A stretch of 64,000 nt of DNA from Torreya grandis (lineage: Eukaryota; Streptophyta; Pinopsida; Cupressales; Taxaceae): the NCBI GenBank assembly GCA_037957365.1, contig JARHVA010000081.1, forward strand, positions 1,461,501 through 1,525,500. The letters run 5' to 3'. This document shows positions 12,508 to 23,370 of the stretch, piece by piece. The notes below the pieces were generated by a model. That model did no database searches, was not told the origin of the DNA, and worked only from the letters and a program-made list of their open reading frames with translations. How positions within the stretch are numbered: position 1 is the stretch's first letter; every line of letters begins with the position of its first letter. A program made the position numbers and the translations under genes.

Positions 12508-12776
12508 AATTGGTGACTCATAGGGTTCACATGCTTACTATGATAAAGATTAGTAGCCTTATCAATCCATTGAGATTAGGGATCCATCTAAATTTTGAGA
12601 CAAATGAGAATACCCAATAATTGACTATAAGCTTTGATCAAGACAAGACCTTTTATTACCTCAACCAAAAAAAATAAAGGACACACACAAGCAAAGCAAA
12701 CACACTAAAAAGATATACACATGTTCTCAAATCACTTTGGAAAAGTAGAAAGCAAACAAATATGTACAATTAATAA
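12508..12776. other. Internal non-coding stretch with a primer-binding-site-like start
   Basis: Directly after the left repeat comes AATTGGTGACTC; the TGGTGACTC at 12511-12519 resembles the start of a tRNA-complementary primer site, possibly arginine-type. The remainder is non-coding and A-rich on the plus strand. At 12783-12795 the minus strand reads AGGAGGGAGG, a short purine tract overlapping the end of the minus-strand ORF. Confidence 0.5.
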
Positions 12777-14109
12777 TTAAGCATACCTCCCTCCTAGGTC
12801 AAAGGGGAAGTTTAAAACCTTCCTTGATTCATGACATGAAGGATTTAGTGAGACATGTAGCCTTTTGACTTTTAACATTGATACCTCCATCTTCTTCATG
12901 GTGTTTACCAACTTCATTGACATGATGTTTAATGAGAACCAAGTAGATCCATATAGGTTGACTATGGAAATGGAATCTTCTTGCATCCAAAAAATCTCAA
13001 CCTTCTCATGTACTTGGCCCTTGATGTGTAAGTTTGAAAATATGATAGTCTTCTCAACCTTACTCTCTTCCTTGACATAATGTGCTTAATTTTTGGAAGC
13101 ACCAAGATTTCCTTCACCATATTCCCACATCCTTGAATGTGGTTTTACCTCAAATGTAGCTCTTTACTATATTTTAGGTACAACAAGATCTGAATTGACA
13201 TCATTATCCATGTCTACAACTTCTTGTACACTAGCATCATCAAGTGGCTTCATGATAGTAGATTCTTGACCAAAATAATGGCCTTCATCTTTATGTTTGA
13301 TTAAAAACTCAAGATCATATTTATTAGAATCATCAACAAACTTGTCATTAGATATGAAATCTTTTGGAAAATAAAAAAATTTACCCAAATGATAAAATTC
13401 CTTGTATATGGCATTAAACTTCTACCATAAATCTTTTTCCTCGTGAATGTCATCTTCAAGAGCTATTTCCTCTACCTTGGTCTCACGAGACTCTCTTAGG
13501 ACTACCACTTCTTGAGGAGTGACCTAACCTTCATCCTTAATAGTAAAATCCACTTCATGCTTGAGATGGTCATCCATAACTTCATGATCAAACATGGAGT
13601 CTTCTTTAAATGCCTCTCTCTTCAAGTCTTGGCCACATTCATCATGGACAACTGCAAAAGAGTTTTTAATATGTTTTTTTCTCATTAAAAAATGTTGTAT
13701 TGCCCTTTTGTTCATCAAAAGGAGTCCCTATGGTGAGTTATTCCTCATAGTCACTCATGAGATCTTCTTGATAAGCCATGAATTGAGTTTGCTCTTCTTC
13801 ACTTACTTCTCTCAAGATGGGCTCTTCCTTAAGAAGGGGTGAGGTGGAAGGTTCATGAATTAAGGATAGAATGTGAGGGGTAGGAGAAGGCTTATGAGTG
13901 GATTTAGTAAATATAAAATCACTAGTAAGCTCATAGGGAAGTGAAATCATGTATCGATTAGGACTAGCATCTACATATGTAGGATCTGCATCTTGCCAAT
14001 AATATGTTTGTGTATAATCCATAGGATCATCTAATTCCATATGAAAAGACTCATATGATTACTCTTGAGGATGATAGTCATCATAGTATGAATGATAGGG
14101 ATCATATTA
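12777..14109 (-). pseudogene. Tyr/Pro-rich, then acidic ORF of the giant-repeat element, C-terminal part
   Basis: The minus strand reads, from 14106 down, YDPYHSYYDDYHPQE, then a stop, then a 100-codon stretch starting MELDDPMDYTQTYYW and ending in the acidic LMSDYEE. Further fragments follow in a second frame with wording such as KEDSMFDHEVMDDHLKHE (about 13560-13620) and DDASVQEVVDMDND. The frame closes with PFDLGGRYA and a stop near 12780. At least one frameshift (near 13730) and several stops separate them. The strong Y, P, D and E bias over 1.3 kb and the in-frame link across the array argue for real former coding. I do not recognise the protein. A gag-like protein or an extra antisense ORF, as known in Tat-lineage elements, are the two main options. 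Confidence 0.6.
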
Positions 14110-14630
14110 TGATCCAAAACTTAGAAGTTCTGGTTGACAAATATTTTAAGAACATAGAAATAACATAGTAACAATGAATTCTCTAAGAAGAGATGTATTA
14201 TTACTCAAGATCACAATATAACTATATGCTTATCTCTAGGAAGAGATGTTTGATTTTCCATTTCATGTTACATATTCATTTATACCCATTTTTAATGTAG
14301 GGAGAGGATGTGGAAGGTCACCAATCTCAAGGGAGATTAAGTGGTTCGACTTCCATGCTTTAAAATAATACAAAATTTGAGGAATTACTATTTTTAGACT
14401 GCACTACTAAAATTGAAATTTGAGGCACTTCCATTAGGTTTTTAGGGTTCAAACTTAATTAAGTAGAGATAAATTTCATATCATGACATTTTAATCATTC
14501 TTATCTTTCCAATGGTTTAAACGATGAGTCAATTGGAGCTACGGTGCAAAAGTTATGGCTCTCAGAAGTTCAGTCATCAATTGGGGTGGAACTGTCACCT
14601 AGATTGTCACTTGAATTATTGCCTGGATCA
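14110..14630 (-). repeat. LTR A, terminal 3' LTR of the array
   Basis: 521 bp, TGATCC..GGATCA. On its high side TTCCTCCCTCCTT (14631-14643) is the complement of the polypurine tract. The minus-strand TATA box is the complement of 14279-14284 (GGGTATAAATG context). Two small hairpins lie downstream of it at 14232-14247 and 14180-14193. The low flank TATTA is the target-site duplication. Confidence 0.93.
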
Positions 14631-17600
14631 TTCCTCCCTCCTTGAAAATAAATGGTTTCCATTGCATAAATTTTATTCATTGGGAGTGGTAGTTATGTCT
14701 TTATTTGATTCTCTGTGAGCCACTCAACTGGGTGGCTAAGCTGGCCCCTTTTGATCACTCGATAAAGCGGAATAAAACGTCCTCTTATTGTCTTCATCCA
14801 GGTGTCCACAATATGATCCTCCTCCAATGTAGTAAAAATATATGGATCAAGCTCATCAATGTATATTTGTTATAATATGATTGAATTTTCCAATAGAGGT
14901 GGATGATATGGTTTGAGAAGCTCCACATTGAATATTTGATGCAGACCAAGGTAGGCTAGTAGGTTCAGCTAAAAAAAAAATTCTCCAACTTTTTTGGTGA
15001 TGGGGTAGGGACCATATCACAGAGGCCAAATTTTTATGTGTGTGCTTGCAAGTCATTCTTTCTAAAGCTACAACCAAACATTGTCACCTAAAGCAAAATG
15101 GTGTGCAATCTTATGTTTGTCATGGCATTACTTATACTTCTAATTCATCTTTTCTAGGATGTCATAAACTTGTTGTTGGATGTGTTGCATTTTTTTAATG
15201 AACTTTATTGCTTTTATTACCTAAGATATTCCATGAGGTGTGTATTATATGGTGAAGAATGGAATAGTTATATCAATTAGTGCCATGGGTTGAAACCCAA
15301 AGCATACTTGGAATGGACTGTGCTTAGTCGAGCTATGTAGGAACAAATTATATCCATGTTGTATGAAAAGAAACCCCTCATCCCATTTGCATGGATGTTT
15401 GGAGTGATACATCTGAATCATGTGAAAAATCAAGCATTTCACCAACTCTGTCTAACCATCAGTCTATGGATGGAAGGTTGTAGACTTCATCAACTTGGTA
15501 TTCATCATCTTCTATAGAGTAGACCCAAAGATGCTTAGGAACCTGCTATCTTGATTTGAGACAATGGACTTGGGCAGATCAAAATGGAACCATACATGAC
15601 TACAATATAGTTGAGCAGTTTCTTTAGTAGATATATATTTTTTTACAAGTAATCATGATATCCATTTTTGAAAAATGATCAACTACCACAAAATTACAGT
15701 CCTTATCATGTTTTGAAGTGGGAAAAACTAAGAGAAAATCTATTGAGACAGATTCCCAAGGCCTGGTTGGTTCTGGAAATGGCATGTAAAATCCTTGCTT
15801 CTTATTTATTAGCTTGTCTATTTTATATGGGGTGCACAATTTGAGATATCTTTCCACATATTTTCACATATGGGGCCAGTAGAAGTGTTTTTGAAGAACT
15901 ACCAATGTTTTTCTATACCAAAATGTCCAACTATCCTACTGAAATGTGCTTTCCATATCATCTTCTATTGCTCTACATCTGGAACACAGATGTGACCCAT
16001 ATGACAAAGGATATTATCTTGTAAATAGAAATTAGAAACATGTTAACCTTTTTGAAGCACCTGATATGTATCAATAAAGGTAGGATCTACTTCATATAGA
16101 ACATCCCAAGTGGCAGTCTCATGTCTGCATAGGTCAAGAACTATTATGAGTGCAATAATTGGTGGGTGGCTCAAACAATATGTAGCTATATTTGATCACC
16201 CCTTTTTGTGTTTGATGATTATATGGCAATGTTGAATATATGTGGCCCACTTTTATTTAATTTAAGTTTATATTTTTCTCTATGTCTAGATGAAGTCTAA
16301 TGGTTTGTGGTTAGTGTGGATGACAGTCTCTTTCCCCAAGATGTAGTGTTTCCATTATTTGCAGGCTTACACAATGGCATAGAGTTCCTTATCATATATT
16401 AGATATTTCTTGACTGTATTAGTGAAATTTTCACTATGATATGCAACATGATGACCATGTTGCATGATGATAGCTCCCATGGCATATTCAGATGCATCTA
16501 TCATCAACTCAAAAGGTTGATGCAAATCTAGAAAGGCAAGAATAGGGGCTGAGCAAAGTTTGTTCTTAAAATTCTCAAATGTAATTTGTTGTATTTCACC
16601 CCAATAAAATATAGATTTATCTCCTCCTTTAGTCACTTGGGTTAGTGACCAAGAAACATGTGAAAATCCAAGAACAAACCTGTGATAGAAATTTGCAAGA
16701 CCCAAGAAGCTGTGAAGTTTTGTGAGGGTCCTTGGTGTGGGCCATTATCGAATAACCTAAATATTTTTAGATCAACATGGACCCCCTCCTTATTCACAAT
16801 GTACTTGAGTTATTGAATTGTTGTCATCTGTAATGTGCATTTATTGAGATTTGAGTACAACTTATGCTCTTGAAGAGTTTGAAGCAACTTACGAACATGT
16901 TGCAAATGTTCCTCCCATTTTCTGTTGTAGATGAGTATGTCATCCAGGTAAACAACCACAAATGAGTTGTTGAAGGGTCATATGATGTCATCCATCATCC
17001 TCATAAAGGTTGCATGTATGTTAGTTAAGCCAAAAGGCATAACTAACCATTTAAAGATCCCTTCATTAGATTTGAATGTAGTCTTCTAGACATCAGTGGG
17101 ATTGATGGGAATTCGGTGATAGATAGATTTGAGATCCATTTTTGTGAAGAAATTCACACCAAGGAGTTGGTCCAGTAGGTCATCAATCTTAGGGAGAGGG
17201 TAGTGATTCTTCATAATGATTTCATTTAGGGATCGACAGTCAAAGCAAAGCCTTCATGTTCCATCTTTCTTTGGTGCCAAGACAATTAGGCTGCCACAGG
17301 GTGAAGATTTTGGCTTGATGTGACCCTTTTGGATCAATTCTTGAATCTATCTTTTTATCTCATGATTCTCCAAAAATGATCTATGATACATAGGACTATT
17401 AGGTAAAGGTGATCTTGGGATCAAATTGATATAATGTTTTACTTGGTAATGTAGTAGAACTCTTGTGGGTGACTTGAACAAGTCATCATATTCTCTTATG
17501 ATTTGTCATATTTGCTTTTGTTATTGTGTTGATTGTGTATTTAGGACTCCAACAATGGCCTTCTTGAATTTTTGTGGGTTAACCACCATGAAAACAAATT

Positions 17601-18100
17601 GATTTATCTTCTCCACCAATCTCTTACATTGCTTAGCAATGATCAGGGAGATAGATGTGGGAGGTGGTACCTCTGGTACCCTATAGCACCGTGTTCCAAG
17701 AGTGAGGGTGATTCTTCAAGTTCATGATTCATAGATGCCATGTCGCTCATACATGAATGGCTAACCAAGGAGTATATCACAAACATCTAGATTGACCACA
17801 TCACACAAGACTTCATCTTGGAAAGATTTTATTTCATTTGAAAGAAGACACTGATGGTTGACACAGAGGTCTCTCCCTGGGCTCAACCATCCAATACTGT
17901 ATGGATTTGGATAAGGCTTCATGGATAGATTTAAAATTTTCACAACTTTAGTAGAGAATAAATTATTTTGACTCCCACTATCAAGAATTAAATGTAGAGG
18001 CTTACCTTTTACCCATAGTTTGGAGTGAAATAATCTTTCCTTGTCATCTGGCCTTTCCTCATGGGTCTTTGATGAAGCAACAACGGTGTTGGGATCAGTA
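14631..18100 (-). pseudogene. Unit 1 pol: protease, RT, RNase H, integrase, degenerate
   Basis: Minus strand, high to low. Protease ILDSGSQNNL near 17960-17990 keeps the DSG active site, followed by DVVNLDVCDILLGQPF near 17745-17800. RT: the palm block APKKDGT near 17270, PLPKIDDLL near 17180, [11 protein letters not shown] near 17030, and the catalytic YLDD intact near 16940-16951. RNase H: DASEYAMGAI near 16480 and ADYCLSHP-type wording near 16180. Integrase: PTRPWESVSIDFLLVF near 15750-15800 with the first aspartate, then HFGLPKSI and the TDGQTE box further down. The zinc finger at the integrase start is damaged (CTPYK for CTPCQ). The tail at 14631-15080 is poorly conserved and no clear chromodomain was found. 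Wording of the RT and the iMet primer site point to a plant chromovirus. Stops and frameshifts are frequent. Confidence 0.85.
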
Positions 18101-19083
18101 TCTAAAAGTTATTCTTCATCCTCTTCGACTATGGTTTGTGTATGAGATAGATTAGTAAATGTCAAGTATTTTGACTTAAAAAGTAGTGACATGATGGATT
18201 GACATTCATCTTTAGAGTGAGTTCTAGTTTTTTAGTAATCAAACCATTTTCTAGCCTTCCCCTTCTAGGGTTTCTTACCTTAAAACTCCTTTTGCTTCCA
18301 ATTTTGGCCTCATGTTTGACCTTCCTTATCACTTTTCCATTTTGAAGGCTGACTCTTTTTATTCTTTCTACCATGCTTCTGCTCAATCTTCACTATGAAT
18401 TTGTATGCCTCACCAAGGGTTTCTAAATTGAAGCGTTCAATTTCCCCCCATATGTACCATTATAGTTCACCATGATATTTGAGAGTATTATGTTTCTCAC
18501 TTTCTTGGATGCCCAATCTTATAGATAAAGAATGAAAAATGTCTGTGTTATCTTGAATAGATTGGTCCTTACCTTGGCAAATTTGTTTCCACTATATATA
18601 CAGATCATCATATGCTCCAATGGGATAGTATTCTTCTTTCACCACTTCCACAAAATCATCCCAAGTAGGTTCTACCTCAAGGCCAATGTCATCTATACTA
18701 AACCTCTTTTTGTACACTTCTCACCAGTTTTTCATGGACAATGATGCTTTCAAAAGAGCAAAAGTGTTCTTTTCTCCATTGGTGAGTTTATTTACAAAGA
18801 AGAAGGAAGATAATTGATCTAACCAATTTTCTACTGCATTAGCATTGATTTTTCCTTCAAATTTAGGAATATCAAAATTCACCTAAACCTTGAAGGGTGT
18901 TGGGGCACTGAAAGGATGTTCCATGGATGAGGAGCTAGGAAGTGTAGCTAAGGAGCTAGAATTTCCCATTGAGAGTTATTGGAGAATTTGGGAAAATTGT
19001 TGTAGCATCTATGCTTATTGATGTTAGAGGGCTTCATTCACCATTTCCTTAAAAGGATCAGATGTCTCAGTGTCATCTACCAT
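18101..19083 (-). pseudogene. Unit 1 gag, degenerate
   Basis: The likely start is ATG at 19083 (MVDDTETSDPFKEMVNEAL), preferred over the inner ATG at 18969 because related wording is present in all units. A glutamine-rich coiled stretch leads into the capsid-like domain NFDIPKFEGKINANAVENWL (about 18820-18880) and EPTWDDFVEVVKEEYYP (about 18640-18690), the usual retrotransposon gag landmarks. A zinc-knuckle remnant (WFDY..THSKDEC) lies at about 18195-18240; its first cysteine has become phenylalanine. Several stops interrupt it. Confidence 0.8.
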
Positions 19084-19195
19084 TTGAAGTCATTTGGAGT
19101 GAATATGTAGATTGTTTGGAAGCTTTATTATTTTCCACCCAAGCTTCTTGTAGCTTGACCTCATCCTAAGGATCATACACTCTCAAGACAAACCA

Positions 19196-19206
19196 CTATG
19201 GTACCA
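19196..19206 (-). other. Primer binding site of unit 1 (mutated)
   Basis: The plus strand reads CTATGGTACCA; the complement is a two-base variant of TGGTATCAGAG, the initiator-Met tRNA site, placed one base from LTR B. Confidence 0.75.
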
Positions 19207-19207
19207 T

Positions 19208-19725
19208 TGACCTAAAACCTAGAAGTTCTGGTTGATAAATATTTCAAGAACATAGAAATAACACAGTAACAATGAATTCTCTGAGAAGAGATGTATTATT
19301 ACTCAAGATCGCAATACAACTATATGCTTATCTTTAGGAAAAGATGTTTGATTTTCCATTTCAAGCTACATATTCATTTATACCTATTTTGAAAGTAGGG
19401 GGAGGATGTGAAAGGTCACCAATCTTGAGGGGAATTAAGTTTTTCGAATTCTATGCTTTAAAACAATACAAAATTCAAGGATTTACTAATTTTAGACTGC
19501 ACTACTAAAATTAAAATTTGGGGCACTTCCATTGGGTTTTAAGGGGTCAAACTTCATTAACAAAATATAAATTCCATTTCATGACATTATCCTCATTATC
19601 TTTCCAACGGTTCAAATGGTGAGTCAATTGGAGCTACAGTGAAAAAGTTATGGCTCCCAAAAGTTTCATCATTAGTTGGAGTGGAATTGTCACCCGAATT
19701 GTCATCTGAATTATTGCCCATATCA
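19208..19725 (-). repeat. LTR B, shared by units 1 and 2
   Basis: 518 bp, TGACCT..TATCA. It has a primer site on its low side and a polypurine-tract complement (TTCCTCCCTCC) on its high side. TATA complement at 19377-19382; hairpins at 19278-19291 and 19330-19345, the second with a paired stem change. Confidence 0.93.
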
Positions 19726-22044
19726 TTCCTCCCTCCTTGAAAAGAAATGGTCTCCATTGCGTCAATATTAATCATCAGGTGTGGTAGTTGTGTCTTGATT
19801 TAATTCTCTATGAGCCACTCACCTTGGTGGCTAAGCTAGTCTCTTTTGACCACTCAATAAAGCAAAATAGAGCATCCTCTTATTATCTTCATCAAGGTAT
19901 CCACAATCTGATCCTCCTTCACTAGAGAAAAACTCTATGGATCAATCTCATCAATTTCTAGTTATTATACTACAATTGAAGTGTCTAATAGAGGTGGATG
20001 ATATGGTTTGAGGAGCTCCACATTGAATATTGGATGTAAACCAAGGTAGGCTGGTAGGTTTAACTCAAAAGCATTTTCTCCAACTTTTCTAGTGATGGGG
20101 TAGGGACCATATCGTAGAGGCCAAATTTTTATGTGTGTGCCTACAAGTCATTCTTTCTAAAGATGCAACCAAACCTTGTCACCCAAAGCAAAATGGTGTG
20201 CAATCTTATGTTTTTCATGGCATTGCTTATACTTTTGATTCATCTTCTCCAAGATGTCATGAACTTGCTATTAGATGTGTTGCATTTGTTCAATGATTTT
20301 TTTGGCTTTTGTTGCCTTAGTTCTTTCATGAGGTGTGTATTCCATGGTAGAGAATGGAATGGCTATATCAATTGGTGCCATGGGTTAGAACCCAAAGCAT
20401 ACTTGGATTGGACTATGCTTGGTTAAGCTATGCAAGGCCTGATTATATCCATGTTGTATGAAAAGAAGCCCCTCATCCTACTAAAATGTGCTTTCCATAT
20501 CATCTTTTGTTGTTCTACATTTGGAACACAGATGTGCCCCATATGACAGAGTATATTATCTTGAAAATAGAAATCAGAAACATGTTTACCTTTTTGAAGC
20601 ACCTAATATGTATCAACAAAGGTAGGATCTATTTCATATAGAGCATCCCAAGTGGTAGTATCATGTCTTCATAGGTCAAAAACTATTATGAGTGCATTAA
20701 TTATTGAGTGGCTTAGACAATATGCAGCTATATTTGAGATCCCTTTTTTATGTTTGATGATTAAATGGAATTTTTGAAGATATGGGGCCCACTTTTGGTG
20801 CCTTTTATTTTGTATTTTCCTCTGTATCTGGATGAATTCTAATGGTTTGTGGTCAGTTTGGATGATCATCTCTTCCCCAAGATGTAGGGTTTCCATTATT
20901 TGTAGGTTTGTACAATGACATAGACCTCCTTATCATATGTCAGATATTTCATGATTGTATTAGTGAAAGTTTTACTATGCTATTCAATAGGATGGCCATG
21001 TTGCATGATGATAGCTCCCATGGAATATTTAGATGCATCTATCATCAACTCAAAAGGTTGATACAAATCTGGCAAGGCAAGAACAAGGGCTGAGAAAAGT
21101 TTATTATTCAAATTCTCAAATGCCCTTTATTTTATTTCACCCCACTAAAATGTAGCTTTAGCTCCTCCTTTAGTCACTTGGGTTAGTGACCAAGAAACAT
21201 GTGAAAATCCAAGAACAAATCTATGATAGAAATTTGTAAGACCCAAAAAGCTATGAAGTTCAATCAGGGTCCTTGGTGTGGGCCATTCTCAAATAACCTA
21301 AATATTTTTTGGATGAACATGTACCCCTTCCTCATTCACAATGTACCTAAGGTACTGAATTATTGTCATCTTGAATGTGCATTTGTCAAGATTTTCATAC
21401 AACTTGTGCTCCTAAAGAGTTTGAAGCACCTTACGAACATGTTGCAAATATTCCTCTCATGTTCTACTATAGATGAGTATGTCATCTAGGTAGACAACCA
21501 TGAATGAGTTGGTGAAGGGTCATAGGATGTCTTCCATCATCCTCATGAAATTTGTAGTTGTGTTAGTTAAGCTAAAAGGCATAACCAACCATTCAAAGAG
21601 CCGCTCCTTAGATTTGAATGCAGTCTTCTAGACATCGATGGCATCGATGGGAATTTGGTGATAGCCAAATTTGAGATAAATTTTAGTGAAGAACTTTAGA
21701 CCATGGAGTTGGTCTAGTAGGTCATCAATCTTGGGGAGAGGGTAGCGATTATTCACAGTGATTTTATTCAGGGATTGATAGTCAATACAAAGTCTCTATG
21801 TTTCAGCTTTATTTGATGCCAAGACAATTGGGCTGCCACAAGGTGAAGATCTTGGCTTGATGTGAGCCTTTTAGATAAATTATTGAACCTATCTTTTTAT
21901 ATCATCATTCTCCAAAACTAATATGTGATACATAGGACTGTTAGGCAAAGGTGACCGTAAGATCAAATCAATAGAATGTTTTACCTAGCAATGCAGTGGA
22001 ACTCCTATGGGTGACTTGAATAAGTCATCATATTCTCTTGTGAT
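19726..22044 (-). pseudogene. Unit 2 pol with two large deletions
   Basis: RT and RNase H remain: YLDD is intact on the minus strand near 21485-21496, with RNase H wording IIQTDHKPLEFIQ near 20840-20880. The integrase core is missing: the text at 20455-20465 jumps from the segment equivalent to 15380 of unit 1 to that equivalent to about 15935. Protease is missing too: at 22045 the RT-side sequence joins directly to mid-gag, skipping the equivalent of about 17500-18420. The unit is therefore about 1.5 kb shorter than units 1 and 3. It could not have been autonomous after these losses. Confidence 0.85.
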
Positions 22045-22708
22045 TCATCTAAATTGAAGAGTTCCATTTCCCCCTGTATATGCCATTGTAATCCACCATG
22101 ATATTTGAGAGTCTTATGTTTCTCACTTTCTTAGATTCCCAATCTTTTAGACAAAAAATTAAAAATGTCTATGTAATCTTGAATAGATTGGTCCTTACCT
22201 TGGTGAAGTTATTGCCACTATATGTACAGATCATCATATGCTCCAATGGGATAGTATTCTTCTTTTATCACTTCCATGAAATCATCCCAGGTAGGTTCCA
22301 CCTCAAGGCTAATGTCATCTATACTGAACCTCTTTTTGTATACTTCCCACCATTTTTTCATGGGCAATGATGATTTCAAAAGAGCAAAAGTGATCTTTTC
22401 TCCATCAGTGAGTTTATTTATAGAGAAGTAGGAAGAGAATTGATCTAACCAATTTTCTACTACATCAGCATTGATTTTGCCTTCAAATGTTGTAATATCA
22501 AAATTCACTTGAACCTTGAAGGGTGTTGGGGCACTAAAAGGACATTTTATGGATGAGAAGCCAAGAAGTGCAGTTAAGGAGCCAAAATTTCCCATCGAGA
22601 GTTGTTAAATAACTTGGGAAAATTGTTGTAGCATCTCTACTTTTTTCCATTACAGGGCTTCATTCACCATTTCCTTAAAGGATCAGATGTCTCAGTGTTG
22701 TCCACCAT
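22045..22708 (-). pseudogene. Unit 2 gag, truncated at its C-terminal end
   Basis: ATG at 22708 (complement of CAT at 22706-22708). A 125-codon open stretch (22218-22595) carries the best-preserved capsid-like domain in the array: FDITTFEGKINADVVENWLD, then KITFALLKSSLPMKKWWEVY and EPTWDDFMEVIKEEYYPIGA. The aromatic and charged landmarks match the retrotransposon gag domain. The zinc-knuckle end is lost in the deletion at 22045. Confidence 0.82.
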
Positions 22709-22820
22709 TTGAAGTCATTTGGAGTGAATAGATGGATAGTTTGCAAGCTCTATTGTATTCCACCCAAGCTTCTTGTAGCCTAACCTCATCTTCCAGATCA
22801 TACACTCTCAAGATAAACTG

Positions 22821-22831
22821 ATCTGATACCA
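22821..22831 (-). other. Primer binding site of unit 2
   Basis: The plus strand reads ATCTGATACCA; the complement is TGGTATCAGAT, one base off the initiator-Met site, one base from LTR C. Confidence 0.88.
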
Positions 22832-22832
22832 C

Positions 22833-23370
22833 TGATCCAAAACTCAAAAGTTTCGGTTGATAAATATTTCAAGAACATAGAAATAACATAGTAATAACGA
22901 ATTCTCTGAGAAGAGATGTATTATTACTCAAGATCACAATATAACTATATGCTTATCTCTGGGAAGAGATATCTGATTTTCTATTTTGGGTTACATATTC
23001 ATTTATACCCATTTTAAAAGTAGTGGGAGGATGTAGAAGGTTGCCAATATCGAGGGAGATTAAGTGGTTTGACTTCCACGCTTTAAAAAAATATATAATT
23101 TGAGGAATTACTATTTTTAAAAACTTACTATTTTTAGACTGCACTACTAAAATTGAAATTTAGGGAACTTCCATTGGGTACTTGGGGATCAAACTTCATT
23201 TATCAAAGCTCTATTTAATCTCACAACATTCTCCTCATTCTTAGCTTTCCAATAGTTTAAATGGTGAGTCAATTAGGGCCATGGTGCAAAAGTTATGGCT
23301 CCCAGAAGTGCTATCATCAATTGGGGTGTAACTGTCACTTGAATTATCACCTAAATTATTGCCCAGATCA
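22833..23370 (-). repeat. LTR C, shared by units 2 and 3
   Basis: 538 bp, TGATCC..AGATCA. Primer site on the low side, tract complement on the high side. TATA complement at 23002-23007; hairpins at 22903-22916 and 22955-22970. Confidence 0.94.

Noticed and set aside
12865..13080. Plus-strand ORF opposite the Tyr/Pro-rich/acidic gene
   Set aside because: No recognisable family; the minus strand has the stronger composition bias and the in-frame link across the array.
14631..15080. Chromodomain at the C-terminal end of the gypsy integrase
   Set aside because: Some wording is in the right place, but the aromatic cage residues could not be identified, so only chromovirus-like is claimed, from the RT, primer site and LTR size.
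20133..20426. 97-codon plus-strand ORF and many similar plus-strand ORFs between 14500 and 35200
   Set aside because: They are shadows of the minus-strand gypsy pol and gag. The same text recurs in each unit, and only the minus-strand reading gives RT, protease and integrase motifs.
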